Position numbers and translations under genes: made by a program
Notes under the pieces: generated by a model
Databases searched by the model: none
Seen by the model: only the letters and a program-made list of their open reading frames with translations
What the model was told of the DNA's origin: nothing
In this document: piece after piece, positions 61,143 to 64,000 of the stretch
Layout of the letters: the number at the start of each line of letters is the position of its first letter
Numbering within the stretch: position 1 is the stretch's first letter
Assembly: GCA_025362235.1 (NCBI GenBank)
Contig: JANYGZ010000085.1
Coordinates: forward strand, 1 to 64,000
Direction: 5' to 3'
DNA: 64,000 nucleotides
Origin: Ferruginibacter sp.
GTDB taxonomy: Bacteria; Bacteroidota; Bacteroidia; Chitinophagales; Chitinophagaceae

Positions 61143-62045
61143 TTATGCCTTTGGGTGAGCTTTATTATGCACCTCTTTTAGCTTTTCAATAGTATTATGG
61201 GTATAAATTTGAGTAGCTGCAAGGCTGCTATGGCCCAATAATTCTTTAACGGCATTTATATCTGCTCCATTATTCATTAAATGTGTTGCAAAAGTGTGCC
61301 GCAAAACATGGGGGCTTTTTTTGTCGATGGTAGTTACAGCGGCGAGGTACTTTGTTACTACAGTATATATGTATTTTGGATACAGCTTTTTCCCTTTTTC
61401 ATTTACAAGCAATATTTCAGTATCTGCTATTTTAAAGTTAATTCCTTTATCTGCAACATATTGCTGCATTAACTGGTTTAACTCTTTACTAACAGGCAAT
61501 ATTCTTTCCTTATTTCCTTTGCCCAAAACTTTTATAGTACTATTCGTGGTGTCAAGGTGCGTTTCTTTTAGCGTTAGCAGTTCAGCCTTGCGTATGCCGG
61601 TATTATAAAGCAATTCAAACAATAAACGATCTGTCTTCCCTCTCCAATCGTCAGGAAATTCCATATAATTGAACAAGGTATTGATATCGCTTTCTGAAAC
61701 AAATTGTGGTAACCTTTTTTTTACTTTAGCAGAAAAGATGGTTGCCACAGGGCTGCTTTGTAATAACCCTTGTTTTAACTGGTATTTAAAAAAAGATTTT
61801 AGTGTAGATATTTTACGGTTAATGGTTTTTGACTCCATCCCTTTTTCCTTTAATCCTGCCAACCAGCTACGGACAAAAGAAGTATTTATTTCACTTAAGG
61901 CAATTGTGCCAAATTGCCTTTCAATAAAATCAAAAAAATCGGTAAGGTCATTTTGGTATGATATTACAGTGTGCTGTGAATACCTTTTTTGAAATTTAAG
62001 ATAATCTAAAAACGTTTGAATAAGTTGTGAATGGCTTGTGGGCAT
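61143..62045 (-). CDS. xerC: Tyrosine recombinase of XerC/XerD type
   Basis: The ATG at 62045 (MPTSHSQLIQTFLDYLKFQK) gives 300 residues and begins at the conserved core-binding domain; a TTG six codons upstream is less likely. Catalytic residues are all visible: R in LLYNTGIRKAELL, K in VLGKGNKE, HxxR in HVLRHTFATHLMNNG, H in LLGHSSLAATQIY and the final tyrosine in QIYTH. It resolves chromosome dimers at dif or acts as a housekeeping integrase. No dif-like site was located. XerC or XerD cannot be told apart without alignment. Confidence 0.9.
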   Translation of the reverse strand: MPTSHSQLIQTFLDYLKFQKRYSQHTVISYQNDLTDFFDFIERQFGTIALSEINTSFVRSWLAGLKEKGMESKTINRKISTLKSFFKYQLKQGLLQSSPVATIFSAKVKKRLPQFVSESDINTLFNYMEFPDDWRGKTDRLLFELLYNTGIRKAELLTLKETHLDTTNSTIKVLGKGNKERILPVSKELNQLMQQYVADKGINFKIADTEILLVNEKGKKLYPKYIYTVVTKYLAAVTTIDKKSPHVLRHTFATHLMNNGADINAVKELLGHSSLAATQIYTHNTIEKLKEVHNKAHPKA

Positions 62046-62049
62046 AAAA

Positions 62050-62090
62050 AAACTGATAACCAAAGTTACATAGTAACCGGTTATCAGTTT
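62050..62090. terminator. Bidirectional terminator between rpsU and xer
   Basis: AACTGATAACC and GGTTATCAGTTT form an eleven-base perfect stem flanked by A and T runs. Confidence 0.8.
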
Positions 62091-62113
62091 AATATATTAA
62101 AATGGCAAAAAAA

Positions 62114-62311
62114 CTAAATATCTATTTTACCACTTGCAATGTTCTGCTTATAAACTGCTTTTAACACCTGTGTACGGCGGCGTATTGAGGGCTTAATAAA
62201 AGCCTGTCTTTCCCTTAACTGTAATAAAACCTTGCTTTTTTCGAATTTTTTCTTATACTTCTTTAAAGCTTTGTCTATATTTTCGCAATCTTTAGAATCT
62301 ATTATTAACAT
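62114..62311 (-). CDS. rpsU: Ribosomal protein bS21
   Basis: A 65-residue S21: LIIDSKDCENIDKALKKYKK followed by a basic stretch (FIKPSIRRRTQVLKAVYKQ). It has a textbook Shine-Dalgarno sequence and a full -33/-7 promoter, unlike most genes in the window. In this phylum bS21 helps to mask the anti-Shine-Dalgarno end of 16S rRNA, so a strong Shine-Dalgarno site on its own mRNA allows feedback control. Confidence 0.95.
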   Translation of the reverse strand: MLIIDSKDCENIDKALKKYKKKFEKSKVLLQLRERQAFIKPSIRRRTQVLKAVYKQNIASGKIDI

Positions 62312-62319
62312 TTGATATA

Positions 62320-62327
62320 CCTCCTTT
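62320..62327 (-). promoter_or_regulatory. Strong Shine-Dalgarno site of rpsU
   Basis: AAAGGAGG on the minus strand, 8 nt before the ATG at 62311. Confidence 0.85.
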
Positions 62328-62346
62328 GGTAGTTTTTTTAGAAGCG

Positions 62347-62376
62347 CAAAGATAGTAGAAATATTTAAATTTCAAA
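62347..62376 (-). promoter_or_regulatory. rpsU promoter
   Basis: TTTG (62373-62376) and TATCTTTG (62347-62354) on the minus strand with 18 bp between them fit the Bacteroidota consensus. Confidence 0.7.
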
Positions 62377-62396
62377 ATTCAAAATGATAAAAAAAG

Positions 62397-62404
62397 TATT
62401 TTTG
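62397..62404 (+). promoter_or_regulatory. Candidate -7 box of ribE
   Basis: TATTTTTG fits TAnnTTTG and ends only 4 bp before the ribE ATG, which would give a leaderless or nearly leaderless mRNA. No TTTG -33 box is visible. Confidence 0.45.
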
Positions 62405-62408
62405 TACA

Positions 62409-62996
62409 ATGTTTACAGGAATAATTGAAACAACAGGCATTGTGAAGAGCATTATTTCTTCAGGTACCAACAAAACATTTTGGGTGTTATCCCCTGTTTC
62501 CACTGAACTTACCATTGATCAAAGTATATCTCACAATGGCGTTTGCCTTACTGTAGAAGAAATAAAAGACGGCACTCATAAGGTAACAGCTATAGAAGAA
62601 ACACTTTTAAAAACCAACCTCAACAATTGGAAAGTTGAAAGCATGATAAATATGGAAAGGTGCCTGCAAATGAATGGAAGGCTTGACGGGCACATTGTAC
62701 AGGGCCATGTAGATACGGTTGCAACTTGTGTAAACACCATCGCTAAAAATGGGAGCTGGGAATATACTTTTGAATTTGACAAAAAATTTGCCATATTAAT
62801 AATTGAAAAAGGTTCTATTGCAATAAATGGGATAAGCCTTACTGTTTTTAATGTAAAGGAAAATAGTTTTACTGTAGCCATCATCCCTTATACTTACCAA
62901 AATACTAATATGCAATATTTAAAAACAGGTTACCAGGTAAATATTGAGTTTGATATGATTGGAAAATATGTTACACGTTTTATGGAACTTAAATGA
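62409..62996 (+). CDS. ribE: Riboflavin synthase alpha chain
   Basis: The start MFTGIIETTGIV is the family hallmark. The two lumazine-binding repeats are visible: the first with SISHNGVCLTVEE, the second with GSIAINGISLTVFNV. HIVQGHVDTVATC carries the conserved HxVxGHVD motif between them. The end reads NIEFDMIGKYVTRFM. At 195 residues it is full length. It joins two molecules of dimethylribityl-lumazine to make riboflavin in the cytosol. It is divergent from rpsU across a 97-bp spacer that holds both promoters. Confidence 0.95.
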   Translation: MFTGIIETTGIVKSIISSGTNKTFWVLSPVSTELTIDQSISHNGVCLTVEEIKDGTHKVTAIEETLLKTNLNNWKVESMINMERCLQMNGRLDGHIVQGHVDTVATCVNTIAKNGSWEYTFEFDKKFAILIIEKGSIAINGISLTVFNVKENSFTVAIIPYTYQNTNMQYLKTGYQVNIEFDMIGKYVTRFMELK

Positions 62997-63085
62997 GTGG
63001 GAAGAAAGTTCCTCCATATTTTTACACAGAGAAAAATGATACTTGGTGAGCAATAAAAAAATATTATTCTCTGTCTTTTTTGAAA

Positions 63086-64000
63086 ATGGGGAATACAAAG
63101 TTTACAAAATTAATTAAACCAATGCCAGTTCAATTTTCTGTGATATCACCATTACTAAATGAAGCGCAAAACGTATATGAACTATATAGCAGGCTTAGCA
63201 ATGTTCTTTTGCGGACAGGCAATAGTTTTGAAATAATTTTTGTGGATGATGGCAGCAAAGACCACACACTACAGGCTATCGAAAAATTTGCAGAAGAGGA
63301 TTTAAATGTTAAATATATCAGCTTCAGCAGGAACTTCGGCCACCAGGTAGCTTTATTTGCAGGGCTTGAAAAATGTGAAGGAGAATATATAGTTTTAATA
63401 GACGGCGACCTGCAGGATCCTCCGGAAGTAATTGAAGCATTGTTTGCAAAAATGATGGAAGGTTATAATGTAGTATATGCCAAACGTAAGACCCGTAAAG
63501 GGGAAACATTTCTAAAAAAAGCTACTGCAAAATTTTTTTACCGTATTCTTAATAAAGTTACTTCCATTCAGATTCCTGTTGATACCGGTGACTTCCGTTT
63601 GATGGATAGAAAAGTATGCAACGAGTTGCTTAAAATGAATGACCAAAATAAATTTCTACGAGGGCAAATAGCGTGGCTTGGTTTTAAAGAATCATTTGTA
63701 GAATATGAAAGAGAACAAAGAAAAAATGGTGATACAAATTTTACCTACAATACTATGTTTCGTTTTGCAATAGATGGAATTACCGGGTTTTCAAATTTTC
63801 CCTTAAAATTTGCAAGCATGAGTGGTATTGTAGTTTCAGTTTTTGCATTTCTGTTTATTGTGTATGTATTAATTGCCAAACTAGCCTGGGGTCATACAAT
63901 TACAGGTTGGGCATCAATGATGGTTACCATCTTATTTTTAGGAGGAATACAACTATTTAGTATAGGTATTATTGGCGAATATATAAGTCGTATCAACGAT
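63086..64000 (+). CDS. Family 2 glycosyltransferase with C-terminal membrane helices (partial)
   Basis: The gene runs off the window end. It encodes a GT-A fold of the dolichol-phosphate-mannose synthase/GtrB type: FSVISPLLNEAQNVYELY, FVDDGSKDHT, RNFGHQVALFAGL and the catalytic DGDLQDPPEVI. Then come VDTGDFRLMDRKV and a basic segment RGQIAWLGFK. Two membrane helices follow (MSGIVVSVFAFLFIVYVLIA and MMVTILFLGGIQLFSIGIIG), with GEYISRIND at the edge. Such enzymes attach a sugar to undecaprenyl phosphate for later transfer across the membrane. The ATG at 63086 is used; one at 63122 is also possible. Confidence 0.9.
   Translation, partial: MGNTKFTKLIKPMPVQFSVISPLLNEAQNVYELYSRLSNVLLRTGNSFEIIFVDDGSKDHTLQAIEKFAEEDLNVKYISFSRNFGHQVALFAGLEKCEGEYIVLIDGDLQDPPEVIEALFAKMMEGYNVVYAKRKTRKGETFLKKATAKFFYRILNKVTSIQIPVDTGDFRLMDRKVCNELLKMNDQNKFLRGQIAWLGFKESFVEYEREQRKNGDTNFTYNTMFRFAIDGITGFSNFPLKFASMSGIVVSVFAFLFIVYVLIAKLAWGHTITGWASMMVTILFLGGIQLFSIGIIGEYISRIND

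Overview
The window reads as a chromosomal piece of a Bacteroidota genome, most likely of the Chitinophagaceae type (inferred from protein families and gene order; no 16S gene is present). Supporting signs are AT-rich intergenic DNA, weak or absent Shine-Dalgarno sequences except a strong one at rpsU, -7 boxes of the TAnnTTTG type, many lipoproteins, and an rpoC-rpoB-rplL-rplJ-rplA-rplK-nusG-secE-tRNA-tuf block.

Layout. (1) 0.3-12.0 kb, all on the + strand: a run of genes typical of bacterial conflict or signalling systems. They encode TIR-TPR, a 239-aa beta-rich protein with a gasdermin-like layout, a CHAT protease, a patatin phospholipase, a duplicated-domain lipoprotein, SIR2-TIR, an nSTAND-type ATPase with a membrane segment and WD40 repeats, and two small exported proteins. 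(2) 12.2-15.7 kb: an NHL-propeller lipoprotein, then a translationally coupled nitrilase-fold amidase and FAD amine oxidase on the - strand. (3) 15.8-23.7 kb: a copper-resistance locus on the - strand, with an AraC regulator carrying an HMA-like sensor, HMA-MauE, a HYC_CC_PP-type protein, a DUF3347 lipoprotein (frameshifted), a haem-binding protein, a CopB-type ATPase and a CopA-CopB fused multicopper oxidase. (4) 24.1-26.5 kb: an exported propeller-phosphoesterase. (5) 27.0-32.3 kb: a partly broken cluster that looks like C-glycoside or 3-keto-glycoside catabolism: cupin, SDR, cyclase, MFS, DUF6379 beta subunit, TIM-barrel alpha subunit and pyranose-oxidase-like GMC enzyme. Several members carry single-base deletions, a nonsense codon or a large deletion. 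(6) 32.8-35.9 kb: a second, intact, membrane-anchored GMC oxidoreductase. (7) 36.3-46 kb: a patchwork zone with a truncated ABC exporter, an EACC1-like caspase-TPR protein, a c-type-haem FG-GAP lipoprotein, an ORF6N gene, a retropepsin pair, transposase remnants and about 240-bp direct repeats. (8) 46.3-60.5 kb: the transcription and translation block. (9) 60.6-64 kb: hpf, a XerC-like recombinase, rpsU, ribE and the start of a family 2 glycosyltransferase.

How the parts may work together. The first block pairs a putative pore-former with a CHAT protease 24 bp downstream, next to NAD-directed (TIR, SIR2) and membrane-directed (patatin) effectors and a STAND sensor. This is a credible undescribed abortive-infection island, although function is inferred from domains only. 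The EACC1-like caspase at 38-41 kb belongs to the same functional class. Short palindromic repeats are spread through the window. Two sit in frame inside the copper oxidase and copper ATPase genes, one fills the rpoB-rpoC gap as a MITE-like element, and one sits in the anticodon arm of a degenerate tRNA copy.
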